The notes beneath the pieces are model-generated. The model saw only the letters and a program-made list of their open reading frames with translations, was not told the DNA's origin and made no database searches. Source: Oscillospiraceae bacterium (GTDB taxonomy: Bacteria > Bacillota > Clostridia > Oscillospirales > UBA929). From it: DNA of 64,000 bases. The position numbers and the translations under genes were made by a program. The stretch lies in the NCBI GenBank assembly GCA_009777475.1, contig WRLU01000003.1, positions 32,417 to 96,416 of the forward strand, given 5' to 3'. Positions 37,702-46,110 of this stretch are shown here, in pieces (the first letter of the stretch is position 1; every line of letters starts with the position of its first letter).

Positions 37702-37746
37702 CCGATACATTGGCTCAAATGCCAGAAATGAAAGGATGTAATTATT

Positions 37747-39021
37747 TTGGAAAACCTTAAATTTGACACTCTCAGCCTCCATGCTGGCTATAGAGCTGAC
37801 CCTTCAACCCGATCACGTGCCGTTCCACTATATATGACTACAGCCTATACCTTCGATTCCACCGAGGCTTCACGTGCCGTTTTTGCCTTGGAGCAATCCG
37901 GCAATATTTACACCCGGATTGGCAATCCAACCTGTGATGTACTGGAAAACCGCCTTGCGGCTCTGGAGGGTGGTATTGCCGGGCTTGCGGCCTCCAGCGG
38001 TCACGGTGCTATGTATATGACATTTTTGTGCCTCTGCTCCCAAGGCGATGAAATCGTTTCGTCCAGGGATATATATGGCGGGGCTGTTAATATGATGGGC
38101 AAAACCTTGGCTCAGTCAGGGATTACCGTACATTTTGTAGATTCGGGAGACCCGGATAATTTTGCCCGGGCAACAAACGAAAATACAAAAGCATATTTTG
38201 TGGAAACCATCGGAAATCCCCATGCGGATTTGCCTGATTTGAGAGCTATTTCAGATATAGCCAAAAAAAATGGGATTCCCTTAATTGCAGACAATACAAT
38301 AGCAACGCCATATTTGCTGAAGCCCATTGATTTAGGTGCTGATATTGTTATTCACTCATGCTCAAAGTACCTATCAGGCAACGGCACCATTATAGGCGGC
38401 TGTGTTGTTGATGCAGGCAAATTTACATGGAAAGACAATCCCCGATTCCCAGCATTCAACACTCCGGACGAGAGTTATCATGGGCTTGTATACGCCGATT
38501 TGGGTGAACCCGCATTTATCGTTAAGTTAAGAACACATATCCTGCGTGACATCGGTGCCACAATGTCGCCATTTAATGCCTGGGTCACTCTGCATGGAAT
38601 GGAAACCCTTTCGCTGCGCATGCAAAAAACCTGTGCAAACGGCAGGGCTGTGGCTGAATTTTTGTCTTCACATCCCAAGGTGGCGAAGGTATCATACCCC
38701 GCCCTGCCTGGCTCTAAGCACAAGGCCGTGTGTGATAAATATTTTCCAAAAGGTTGCGGTGCGACATTTACCTTTGACATCAAGGGCGGTCGTGAGGAGT
38801 GTGCGCGTTTTTGCGATAGCTTGGAAATGATTCAAATAATGGCAAATCTAGGCGACTCAGTTTCCATGTGTGTATGCCCATCTGTAACAACCCATTCCCA
38901 GCTCTCCGATGATCAACTCAAGGCCTCCGGGCTTTCTCCTGGCACAATCCGTCTTTCCGTGGGAATTGAAGACGAGTCAGACATTATCTGCGACATATCC
39001 AGTGCGCTGGATAAAGTATAA
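37747..39021 (+). CDS. metY: O-acetylhomoserine sulfhydrylase-like PLP enzyme (MetY type)
   Basis: A 424-residue Cys/Met-metabolism PLP enzyme. The start is TTG, with GAAAGGAT upstream. The N-terminal FDTLSLHAGY is typical of MetY, which makes homocysteine from O-acetylhomoserine and sulfide. The cofactor lysine is in VIHSCSKYLSGNGTIIGG, the substrate region YTRIGNPT lies near residue 57 and the C terminus has SPGTIRLSVGIED. A methionine gamma-lyase activity cannot be excluded. The following rRNA-modification gene starts 13 nt after its stop and may be co-transcribed. Confidence 0.88.
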   Translation: MENLKFDTLSLHAGYRADPSTRSRAVPLYMTTAYTFDSTEASRAVFALEQSGNIYTRIGNPTCDVLENRLAALEGGIAGLAASSGHGAMYMTFLCLCSQGDEIVSSRDIYGGAVNMMGKTLAQSGITVHFVDSGDPDNFARATNENTKAYFVETIGNPHADLPDLRAISDIAKKNGIPLIADNTIATPYLLKPIDLGADIVIHSCSKYLSGNGTIIGGCVVDAGKFTWKDNPRFPAFNTPDESYHGLVYADLGEPAFIVKLRTHILRDIGATMSPFNAWVTLHGMETLSLRMQKTCANGRAVAEFLSSHPKVAKVSYPALPGSKHKAVCDKYFPKGCGATFTFDIKGGREECARFCDSLEMIQIMANLGDSVSMCVCPSVTTHSQLSDDQLKASGLSPGTIRLSVGIEDESDIICDISSALDKV

Positions 39022-39033
39022 AGGCATATTTTT

Positions 39034-39729
39034 GTGACCGGACGTATCCCAAAGATTATTGCCAATAGGGGAGTCATGTCCCGCCGGAACGCCGAGCGGC
39101 TTATTGTGCAGGGGCGTGTTATGGTGGATGGTGTACCAGCTGGCTTAGGTCAGTCGGCAGATCCGGAAAAGCAAGTTATTCTGATTGATGGCAAGCCTTT
39201 GCCTCCCCAACCTGAGCTAGTGTACGTCATGTTCCACAAACCACGCGGTGTCGTGACTACCCGCCGTGATTCACATGGCCGCCCTGATATCAGGCAGATG
39301 TTACCCAAGCAGCTGGGCTACTTAGTTCCTGCCGGAAGACTGGATATTGACTCTGAGGGATTGCTCATTGCGACTAATGATGGTGATTTAGTGCAATATT
39401 TGACACATCCATCGCATGAAATCAAAAAGGTTTACAACGTCCAGACAGAGGGCAATGCCGATAGGGCAGTACCAGTTTTGCGCGGCTCTATAGTGTTAGA
39501 CGGCGTTGAATTAAGCCGGGCGGAGGTGAAAAAAATCAACAATAATCACCTGCAGATCACCATAAGTCAGGGCAAAAACCGTCAGGTGCGACGTATGTGT
39601 GGTTATGCTGGGCTGACGGTTAAGCGGCTTGTAAGGGTACGTGTAGGGACCCTTGATTTAGGCGATTTAGCCTGCGGCAAGTGGCGGCACTTGACTGCCG
39701 AGGAGGTGCAAGGGTTGCGGCGCCAATAG
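39034..39729 (+). CDS. Pseudouridine synthase, RsuA/RluB family
   Basis: A 231-residue rRNA pseudouridine synthase. The N-terminal S4 RNA-binding domain (IPKIIANRGVMSRRNAERLI) is followed by the catalytic domain with the family motif PAGRLDIDSEGLLIATNDGDL holding the catalytic Asp, then QGKNRQVRRMCGYAG. The start is GTG at 39034. RsuA (16S) and RluB (23S) cannot be told apart with certainty; RluB-type is more usual in Firmicutes. Confidence 0.9.
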   Translation: MTGRIPKIIANRGVMSRRNAERLIVQGRVMVDGVPAGLGQSADPEKQVILIDGKPLPPQPELVYVMFHKPRGVVTTRRDSHGRPDIRQMLPKQLGYLVPAGRLDIDSEGLLIATNDGDLVQYLTHPSHEIKKVYNVQTEGNADRAVPVLRGSIVLDGVELSRAEVKKINNNHLQITISQGKNRQVRRMCGYAGLTVKRLVRVRVGTLDLGDLACGKWRHLTAEEVQGLRRQ

Positions 39730-39910
39730 AGCCGCCTTGACTGATATGCCATCAAAAGGTTAGCACTACCGTTAATCCCGGAGCTGCTCACCGTGTGTGC
39801 AAATGCAGGTTTTCTCGGGGTGTTTTTTGATTCACTTTCGGCAAAAAAAATATTCTCCGCAAGCTGTGTGTAGCAGATGGTTTTTTCGCGGTTGCGAAAA
39901 ACGCTGGCTG

Positions 39911-40114
39911 TTACTTTACATATTCCTCAGCAACAATACCGTTGATGTACAATCCTTCTATGGCATAATCCCCATTTTTGACCTTTATGACAACATCTAT
40001 TTTATACTCTTCCCCTGTTGATAGAATGTCATAGTAGTTGTAGATTGTGTAGCAGGGAACGGCAAACAGTACCGCGCAATATACAATCGAGGAAATCAGC
40101 AATATCCGTTTCAT
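39911..40114 (-). pseudogene. Shortened GDYXXLXY-type membrane protein gene
   Basis: A 67-residue product starting MKRILLISSIVYCAVLFAVP, a signal-anchor helix, then YNYYDILSTGEEYKID. It goes directly to VVIKVKNGDYAIEGLYING, which resembles the C-terminal end of GDYXXLXY proteins (about 170 residues). The middle of the family, including the core motif block, is missing, so an internal in-frame deletion is inferred. Its ATG overlaps the upstream stop (ATGA), preserving the operon geometry. Confidence 0.5.
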
Positions 40115-40308
40115 GTTGCCCTCCACTTCTTATGCAGTATGAAGTTTGTGCAGAAAAACCCTGCACCTATTGCAACAAAGGCGGTGCCGCGTTCCATAAG
40201 CCCCAACTCAACCCACCGTTTGGACTCATCAAATAATTTCAAAAGGCTCCCTCCCCGCAAGGGTAATCTTTTACCAAGAATCTCATATGACCACCCGTAG
40301 CATATCAT
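40111..40308 (-). pseudogene. C-terminal remnant of a DUF2157/DUF4401-like membrane protein gene
   Basis: A 65-codon frame whose last 40 residues (KRWVELGLMERGTAFVAIGA, then GFFCTNFILHKKW) look like the final membrane span of the DUF2157/DUF4401 proteins that normally precede GDYXXLXY genes. The ATGA overlap with the next frame supports an old operon. The rest of the usual 300-400-residue protein is absent; the upstream side is a leader repeat shared with the kinase gene. Identification rests on context and a short match. Confidence 0.4.
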
Positions 40309-40335
40309 ACCCCATTGCTTATTTTTAACATTTTT

Positions 40336-40418
40336 TCTATATAGCTAACTATTCCACCGTCTGCCTGCCGATTACGGACAACTAGGATATCCCAACATGG
40401 AGGGTATACGCGACAACC
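40336..40418 (-). repeat. Leader repeat, copy A (downstream of the kinase)
   Basis: About 80 bp, roughly 80% identical to 41803-41885 and in the same orientation. On the minus strand each copy lies just upstream (28 and 38 nt) of a start codon. The best conserved block is CCGTAATCGGCAGGCAGA. TAGTT motifs flank it with their GTT cores 33 bp apart in both copies. A shared operator or promoter region is the simplest reading. Confidence 0.65.
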
Positions 40419-40421
40419 ACT

Positions 40422-41765
40422 CTATTTGATTGGAACTGATTTTTCCTCTCTGGTTGAAAGCAATGGCAGCAGCACGCAAGTTTCAAAGACACCGTTTCCA
40501 TGCACTCGCTCAATATGCCCCTGGTATTTTTTCACGATGGATTCCACATGGGCAAGCCCAATGCCATGAAACCGCCCTTGTTTTAGACTGACATATTTGC
40601 CATTTTTTTCATTGATTTCTCCGTTGAAGCTGTTGCGAATGCTCAGCGTTAAATTTTTCCCCTTGAGCAGAAGGATAAACTCAATAAACTTCTTTCCATC
40701 GGATTCGGTCATGCGCCCGCAAGCCTCCAGGGCATTGTCCAAAAGATTTCCTGCTATGGAACATAAGTCGTGATCTTTGATGTTGTTATCTTTTGGATAT
40801 ACCGCCTGTATGCTTACCTCAATATTCCGGGATTGCGCTAACCAGAGCTTGGAACTGACCACCGCGTCCAATACAAGATTGCCGGTTTGCAGTGTGGAAA
40901 GATTTTTAGCCGGTTCGCCCAAAATATTGTCTATGTACTTCAAAGCTTCATCTGTTTCCACGTTCTCCACCCTTGCCCGGAGCCCGATGAGGTTATTTCT
41001 GTAATCATGCCGCCAGGTTCGCATATCCTTGTACATGGCATCAATCTCTTGATAGAATTTTGACTCCAAGTCAACACGCTGCAATTTTGCCGAAAGATTT
41101 GTATTTTCTTTTTCTTCTTTCACAAACAATTCGTACATCACGAATAATGCAAACAGATGAATGAGCAACCCGGTTGCAATCCATGTTAATACGTGCTGTT
41201 GCTGTGTGTTCAAATTGGGGGACTGTGCGTGAAACCAAATTAAAAATATGCAGAAAAAATCTAACATGGCTATACTGCACAACATCCAGACAGGCCGTTT
41301 TTTCAAACTGCGGAACGATAGGTGTTTTTTTGCGAGGATATAAAACGTCACAATTTGGAGCATTTTGATAGATATTATTGCCAAAAGTCTTGCGGTGCCT
41401 TGGGTCTCGACAATGCTCTTAAAGGATGAACCGATAATCGCTGTTGCAAGGCCGGCTCCAATCAGGGTCGTTGCTGTTGCAACACCATATGCCAATACTA
41501 CCCCGAATATTTTTGATAAAAATCTCCCTTTTTTGAAAATCAGCAGATAGATAAGCAGCAACCCGAAGTTAGCCGTATCATAAACGCTACTGGGCCATTT
41601 GCAAAATGTAGCCAACAGTCCCCAACCTACCATCACCGTCCATGTAGCAAATTGCGGCCAAGGCGAAGCAATTCTGGAATCATAACGACTGTTCAAAAAG
41701 TATACGATGGCAAAAACTTCTACCGCTACCGCAAGCGATTCAATGGCAATCCAATCTATCCCCAT
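40422..41765 (-). CDS. AgrC-like GHKL sensor histidine kinase
   Basis: A 447-residue membrane kinase. About six hydrophobic spans occupy residues 5-220 and a linker helix leads to the DHp-like region. There the phospho-acceptor His is in RTWRHDYRNNLIGL (about residue 267). The GHKL ATPase has an N box AGNLLDNALEACG and a G box GRFHGIGLAHVESI. The start is put at the second ATG (41765), which has GGGGG 9 nt upstream; the first ATG, three codons earlier, overlaps that site. No response regulator, AgrB or AgrD peptide is found nearby, so it is an orphan here. Confidence 0.88.
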   Translation of the reverse strand: MGIDWIAIESLAVAVEVFAIVYFLNSRYDSRIASPWPQFATWTVMVGWGLLATFCKWPSSVYDTANFGLLLIYLLIFKKGRFLSKIFGVVLAYGVATATTLIGAGLATAIIGSSFKSIVETQGTARLLAIISIKMLQIVTFYILAKKHLSFRSLKKRPVWMLCSIAMLDFFCIFLIWFHAQSPNLNTQQQHVLTWIATGLLIHLFALFVMYELFVKEEKENTNLSAKLQRVDLESKFYQEIDAMYKDMRTWRHDYRNNLIGLRARVENVETDEALKYIDNILGEPAKNLSTLQTGNLVLDAVVSSKLWLAQSRNIEVSIQAVYPKDNNIKDHDLCSIAGNLLDNALEACGRMTESDGKKFIEFILLLKGKNLTLSIRNSFNGEINEKNGKYVSLKQGRFHGIGLAHVESIVKKYQGHIERVHGNGVFETCVLLPLLSTREEKSVPIK

Positions 41766-41802
41766 ATTGTGCATCCCCCTGTTTCTATTTCAGCTGTTTT
41801 TG

Positions 41803-41885
41803 TCTATACAGCCAACTATTCCACCATCTGCCTGCCGATTACGGATAACTATGACATCCCAACAGGGGTTCGCAGGTAACAACCT
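41803..41885 (-). repeat. Leader repeat, copy B (upstream of the kinase)
   Basis: This is the second copy of the roughly 80-bp repeat, placed in the kinase 5' region. The 41886-42121 interval beyond it has no recognisable gene. Confidence 0.65.
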
Positions 41886-42121
41886 TTACATTACGAAAGG
41901 GGAACCGAGCCACTGTCCACTAATATTTCCTGTAATAGCAACGGTTACGGCAGTCCGCCCCTAGCGCAAGTGACAAAATTTTTAGAAATGTATTTTTTAG
42001 ACCAATTCCCCAGTGCATTTTCGGACAAAAAAATTCTTTCGTGAGGTTGTCGGGAGTTAGTTTCCAAACAACATTTTAGCATGGATCCCGGCAGTTTGGC
42101 AATGTTTATTTTTCTAATGGA

Positions 42122-42345
42122 GCGGAATCGGCAAGGGAGAGATGTTGTTGCGGTGACGTAACCGAGCAACAAATCGAACGCCCAAAAAGGGGCAGAAAAA
42201 GTGGTTCCCCGGCAAGAAAAAAGCACCATACAATCAAAACCTTGATTGTTATAGATGCCACAAGCAAAGAGGTGTTGGCGATTTTCCAAGGCAAAGGAGG
42301 TGACCATGATTTTTTTCAATCTTCAAATGTTCAACCCCCCCCTAA
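42122..42345 (+). pseudogene. Degenerate IS5-type DDE transposase fragment
   Basis: An open plus-strand stretch in one frame encodes DVTEQQIERPKRGRK, RKKHHTIKTLIVIDATSKEV and GKGGDHDFFQSSN in that order. These match the catalytic core of IS5/IS1031-type transposases: a DVTE.PIERPK first-Asp motif, KKKHTLK.QVVID and GKGRDHDF. The N-terminal half and the rest of the catalytic domain are gone, and no terminal inverted repeats were found. It marks an old insertion between the kinase and the RiPP cluster. Confidence 0.7.
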
Positions 42346-42531
42346 ATCATACCATGTCACCACAAGAACTGCAATCCCAAATTTCGACCCATCACCAACC
42401 CCTTGCACCCTGCCAAAAACAGAGTGTCCAAGAGCAATCCGCTCCAGTCAAAAACAGAAACCGGGGTGAATTGGGGTTGTGATAAGCACAAAGAACCTTA
42501 AAAAATATATCTTGCCCAAGCATCATGCCGC

Positions 42532-44709
42532 CTATTGAGGCGAGTTATTACGAGGTATATGCTTTTTAGAGAATCGCAACGCATAAACAACTGTACCAAC
42601 CGCTGCGCCAAACGCAAGAAACAGCGGCGTACCCCCTCCCGCAGTTATAACCGGCGGGGCTGCCGTCTGACCCGCTTTGCCGGTCAATGTCATACCTATC
42701 ATCGCACCGGCATTTTTGGCATCAGCTGTGAATTTTTCAATAACCAGTACAAGACCGAAGCTATCCGCAACCCCTAGCAGGACCACTGAGCAGACAAGGA
42801 AAAGAAGATTCGGAAAAAGTGCTGTGACAAACAATAGCAACGAAGTTAATATCCCGTAAAAGATTACGCCTTTGCCGCAGCCCATGAACTTTCGTACAAG
42901 CCTTGAGGTAAAGGGCGCAAGATATGCCGCAATCAAACTGTTCGCCATAATCAACGCAGATATGATTGTAGAGCTTAATCCAATAATTGCCCCGTAGAGC
43001 GGTACCCCGAAGGAAACAAACACGCCGGCCGCATACAAGGGAAATACAATCAAGAGCAAAAACGCCGCCGTTCCGGGTGTTTTCAACAGCGAAAGAAACC
43101 CGCTTGACGAGAACTTATCAGACGGGGTTTCCGAAAGCCCCATCTTTTTCAAAAACGGCAGACATATCAGCAGCATTGCCGCCGACAGTAGAAATACGAA
43201 CGAAAATCCAAAACGGTCACTTAAAAGTCCCCCGATTACCGCACCACAGCAAAATCCGATTAACGTGCCGCCAAGAAGAGCCGTAAGCATTTGCGAACGC
43301 AATTCCTCCTCCGGCTGTGCCGCCGCCGCAATGCGTCCTGTAATCGTAGCAAGAGAAAAAGCAAACCCGGCAATAGCCCTTGCCGCCGTAAATAAAACTA
43401 TTTCACTTGAAAATCCCGAAAGCACAGCACCGATTCCGCAAGCCGCTATACAGAGATACAGCGTTTTGACAATTCCAATGCGTGACAATATTTTACCGCC
43501 TAAAGCGATTCCGAAAACACCGGCAAGCATTTCGATGGTTACGGGTATGCCGACCAAAATCCCTGCGCCGGATTCAAATTTCATTGCGTATTTATACGAC
43601 ACAACCGCCAAAAACGGAGCACACATACTGAAGCCCGCATAAAAAATAAAATAGAAAAACCGAGCCGCAGGGACATTTCCGTATCTGCGTTTTTTGTCAT
43701 GTGTCCCCGGCGTACCAATAAAAAACAATAACTCAAGCATAATGAAAATTACGACAGCGGTAAGTACAACCGTGTCAATAACATTCGAAACCAACGCAGA
43801 GCTGATTATCCTCTGGTCGATAATGCCGTACAACTCCATATATTCAGATGAAAGGTCGATATGTGCGGTCTCCGGCTTCCCCCCTGTATGGAAATTAAAT
43901 TGGATATAGCTGAACGCCGGTACATAATCGGAGATCCCTTGTAAATATTCATCAAAGTTTACAAATTCCTCCGGAGGAATCCCGGCTACTGTCAGTTTCT
44001 CCACATCGCTTTTAATAACATTTGCTATGATCTCCGCCGCTGAATCCAATTTTTCATAGTAAGAATTTTTGAAAAAATTAAACGTGGTTATCACCATAAA
44101 AACCTGTGCAAAAGCTATAACGGCGATAACAGTTTTTTTACCTATGTCAAACCGCCGTTTCATCAATAATTTGAGCAATAAAAAGAAGATAAACGCCGCC
44201 GCCGACACCACCAAGATGAGCTGAGTTACCTTTTTTGTGTACTCATCGACCCATTCATCGGCAACAGTTCCGTCAATTAGCATACAGATCGCACCCGTAT
44301 CCCGCACAGGGATCTCGCAATAATAATTGCCCGCAACATTGACATAAGTGTCACCGTCGTCAGCGGTGTAATCCCCCGGAACAAAATCATCAGGGAACTT
44401 ATAAAGAACATTTTTGTTCTCATCAGAAAGCCACACCGCTATTATTTCATTTGAATTTTCGCTTACCCTTTTCAAAATATCCCCGGCGCCGTAAAATTTC
44501 TCCAATGGCTTGCCTACGCTGACGGCAAATTCTATTTGCTCAACGGCACTTACGGCGACAAACTTCTGTGTTTCCACAAGAATCCCCGCAGCGGCTTTCC
44601 GCTGTGACATCATGCCCAGAAGTCCCGTTATAAGCATTGTCAGCGCTACCATCACAACTGCGCCGATCCAAACCCATCCCTTGATCTTTTCATTTATCTT
44701 CTTATTCAT
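42532..44709 (-). CDS. MFS transporter with N-terminal extracytoplasmic sensor-like region
   Basis: About 725 residues. The N-terminal part has a membrane span (about residues 12-35) and an extracytoplasmic domain (about 40-155) with Cache-like character (ILVETQKFVAVSAVEQIEFA). Two spans, a second extracytoplasmic loop (about 225-310) and a further span follow. From about residue 345 it is an MFS permease of about 12 spans, with GGLLSDRFGF as the loop motif. Start codons at 44709, 44721 and 44742 are possible; 44709 gives the usual 8-nt overlap with the preceding gene. It is the last gene of the RiPP cluster and may be an exporter or a sensor-coupled transporter. Confidence 0.75.
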   Translation of the reverse strand: MNKKINEKIKGWVWIGAVVMVALTMLITGLLGMMSQRKAAAGILVETQKFVAVSAVEQIEFAVSVGKPLEKFYGAGDILKRVSENSNEIIAVWLSDENKNVLYKFPDDFVPGDYTADDGDTYVNVAGNYYCEIPVRDTGAICMLIDGTVADEWVDEYTKKVTQLILVVSAAAFIFFLLLKLLMKRRFDIGKKTVIAVIAFAQVFMVITTFNFFKNSYYEKLDSAAEIIANVIKSDVEKLTVAGIPPEEFVNFDEYLQGISDYVPAFSYIQFNFHTGGKPETAHIDLSSEYMELYGIIDQRIISSALVSNVIDTVVLTAVVIFIMLELLFFIGTPGTHDKKRRYGNVPAARFFYFIFYAGFSMCAPFLAVVSYKYAMKFESGAGILVGIPVTIEMLAGVFGIALGGKILSRIGIVKTLYLCIAACGIGAVLSGFSSEIVLFTAARAIAGFAFSLATITGRIAAAAQPEEELRSQMLTALLGGTLIGFCCGAVIGGLLSDRFGFSFVFLLSAAMLLICLPFLKKMGLSETPSDKFSSSGFLSLLKTPGTAAFLLLIVFPLYAAGVFVSFGVPLYGAIIGLSSTIISALIMANSLIAAYLAPFTSRLVRKFMGCGKGVIFYGILTSLLLFVTALFPNLLFLVCSVVLLGVADSFGLVLVIEKFTADAKNAGAMIGMTLTGKAGQTAAPPVITAGGGTPLFLAFGAAVGTVVYALRFSKKHIPRNNSPQ

Positions 44710-45862
44710 TGTTACCGCCATTTCTATCCCGGTAAATCTCATCGAAAGAAAGAAGGTTCTTAAAAGAAAGCCGTATGCCTCCGCTTATTGCTGCATCGTA
44801 ATTATAAAATATCTTGGGTACGATTTCATATACCTGCGGTAATTGGTCTATTGGTGTACCGTCAAGGTACTGTTCGAGCAAATCCGCAATAAACCGCCCT
44901 TGATCCATTGGATCTTCAAGCGTTATCCCAAGCATAACGCCATTTTTAACTTGACTTTCACCAACTTGTGATATAGTGGGTATCCCCGCAGAAGTAATAT
45001 CCTCTAAAAGCCACGGAAGCATGTGATCTTCAGTGGTCGCCGTGGTAATATATAAAGCGTCTATACCTTCCGCTATCAGCTCGGCGTAAGCATTTTTCAG
45101 TTCACTGTAATATCTTTCCATATCCGATTCGTCCTGCGCTTCATCCACATGACGTGCTGTTATGACAAAGCCTTTAGCTTCGGCAGAAAGTTCCGCCTGG
45201 TCTATGCCTGAATAGGCATAAGCCGCTGCCGAGTCCTCATATACCACCCCAAGCTTGGTGAATCCGAAAATATTGTGGGCAATATCCACCTGCCGGCGGT
45301 ATCGGCTCAAATCTATGTAGGCGTATGAATTCGGCTTAAACCGCTCGGTTTCGCTTTTTACAATACCGGACAAAATCGGATTTGCGGAACCCAGAACCAT
45401 GAAATCGTTTTTTGTTTCGCTTTCCGATACGAAAATTCCGGCTACAGTACCTATTGCAATGAGAAAATCAATCTCACCGCTGTTTAAGCACATAGCCGCT
45501 TTTTCCGCACCCATTGATTTTATGGAAAAAAACATATCTTCTGCAAACTGTATTGTGCTGCTGTCCGAATTCACCATTGATTTCCAAACCGTATACGAAT
45601 CAGCTTCATCGAAGTCTGCGTCAAAGCCTGATATGATACCTCGTTCCTCAAGACCCGCCGCAATACCCGTGAGACCGTGTGTAAACGCAGGATAGCTTTC
45701 ACTCTCTATATAACCAACTCTTAGAACATCGGATTTTTCCCGCGCAGAGCTAAGGGGCTCTGTATATGTGAACCCCCAAGGAGCTGTTGCACCTAAAAGC
45801 AACGCCAAGGCAACAATGGTCAAAACGGTTCCCTTTAATCCGCTCATTACCATTTTTTTCAT
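44702..45862 (-). CDS. Orphan ABC-type substrate-binding protein (ABC_sub_bind-like)
   Basis: A 386-residue exported periplasmic-binding-type protein with a signal sequence at about residues 1-30 (GTVLTIVALALLLGATAP). No lipobox Cys is visible, unusual for a Gram-positive binding protein. The fold is like that of the ABC_sub_bind family: LRVGYIESESYPAFTHGLTG, IDFLIAIGTVAG, VYEDSAAAYAYSGIDQ, DALYITTATTEDHMLPWLLE and VGESQVKNGVMLGITLE. No ABC permease or ATPase of the matching type is nearby. Its start overlaps the stop of the small AGG peptide gene (ATGA), and its end overlaps the MFS gene. Confidence 0.8.
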   Translation of the reverse strand: MKKMVMSGLKGTVLTIVALALLLGATAPWGFTYTEPLSSAREKSDVLRVGYIESESYPAFTHGLTGIAAGLEERGIISGFDADFDEADSYTVWKSMVNSDSSTIQFAEDMFFSIKSMGAEKAAMCLNSGEIDFLIAIGTVAGIFVSESETKNDFMVLGSANPILSGIVKSETERFKPNSYAYIDLSRYRRQVDIAHNIFGFTKLGVVYEDSAAAYAYSGIDQAELSAEAKGFVITARHVDEAQDESDMERYYSELKNAYAELIAEGIDALYITTATTEDHMLPWLLEDITSAGIPTISQVGESQVKNGVMLGITLEDPMDQGRFIADLLEQYLDGTPIDQLPQVYEIVPKIFYNYDAAISGGIRLSFKNLLSFDEIYRDRNGGNNE

Positions 45863-46056
45863 GTATCCACACCACCGTTTTTATTTTCCAAAGGCTTTGA
45901 AGTACCCCCTGCCGCATCTGAAAGCTCATCATATGATAATTCGCGGGTACTCTCTAAGCGCTGCATTATCTCTTCCCATACAGGCTCCTTATGGCCCTTA
46001 GAAAAATCAGCGACATGCAAAGTTTTTTCCATCTTTGTGAAGAACGAATTATTCAA
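45859..46056 (-). CDS. Small AGG-containing peptide, possible RiPP-related precursor
   Basis: A 65-residue protein starting at TTG with GGAGG 8 nt upstream. It ends a helical, charged N-terminal part with RELSYDELSDAAGG, which parallels the ELSLDDLEDVAGG end of the Nif11-like leaders in this cluster. Fourteen residues follow, TSKPLENKNGGVDT. This could be a substrate of the C39 peptidase with a short hydrophilic product, or an accessory peptide. It lies between the radical SAM gene (54 bp upstream) and the binding-protein gene (overlapping). Confidence 0.6.
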   Translation of the reverse strand: MNNSFFTKMEKTLHVADFSKGHKEPVWEEIMQRLESTRELSYDELSDAAGGTSKPLENKNGGVDT

Positions 46057-46110
46057 CCTTCATACCTCCGCTCAATACCACCGCAAATTTATCACTCTTC
46101 ATTTAAGCAG

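Noticed and set aside
37626..37746. SAM riboswitch or T-box in front of metY
   Set aside because: The leader after the predicted -10 is only about 45 nt and shows no conserved riboswitch stems or T-box sequence.
40309..42121. AgrD-type autoinducer peptide or AgrB gene near the AgrC-like kinase
   Set aside because: I read both strands around the kinase and found no short frame with an AgrD-like cyclic core and acidic tail, and no AgrB.
41945..42319. 124-codon minus-strand frame
   Set aside because: It lies antisense to the transposase remnant, has no ribosome binding site and an irregular Cys/Arg-rich composition.
42306..42482. 58-codon plus-strand frame with a near-perfect AAAGGAGGTGACC site before its ATG, starting MIFFNLQMF like some phage coat proteins
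   Set aside because: The Shine-Dalgarno-like bases are the codons for the conserved GKGGDHDF motif of the decayed transposase in another frame, so the site is a coincidence and the product has no protein-like pattern.
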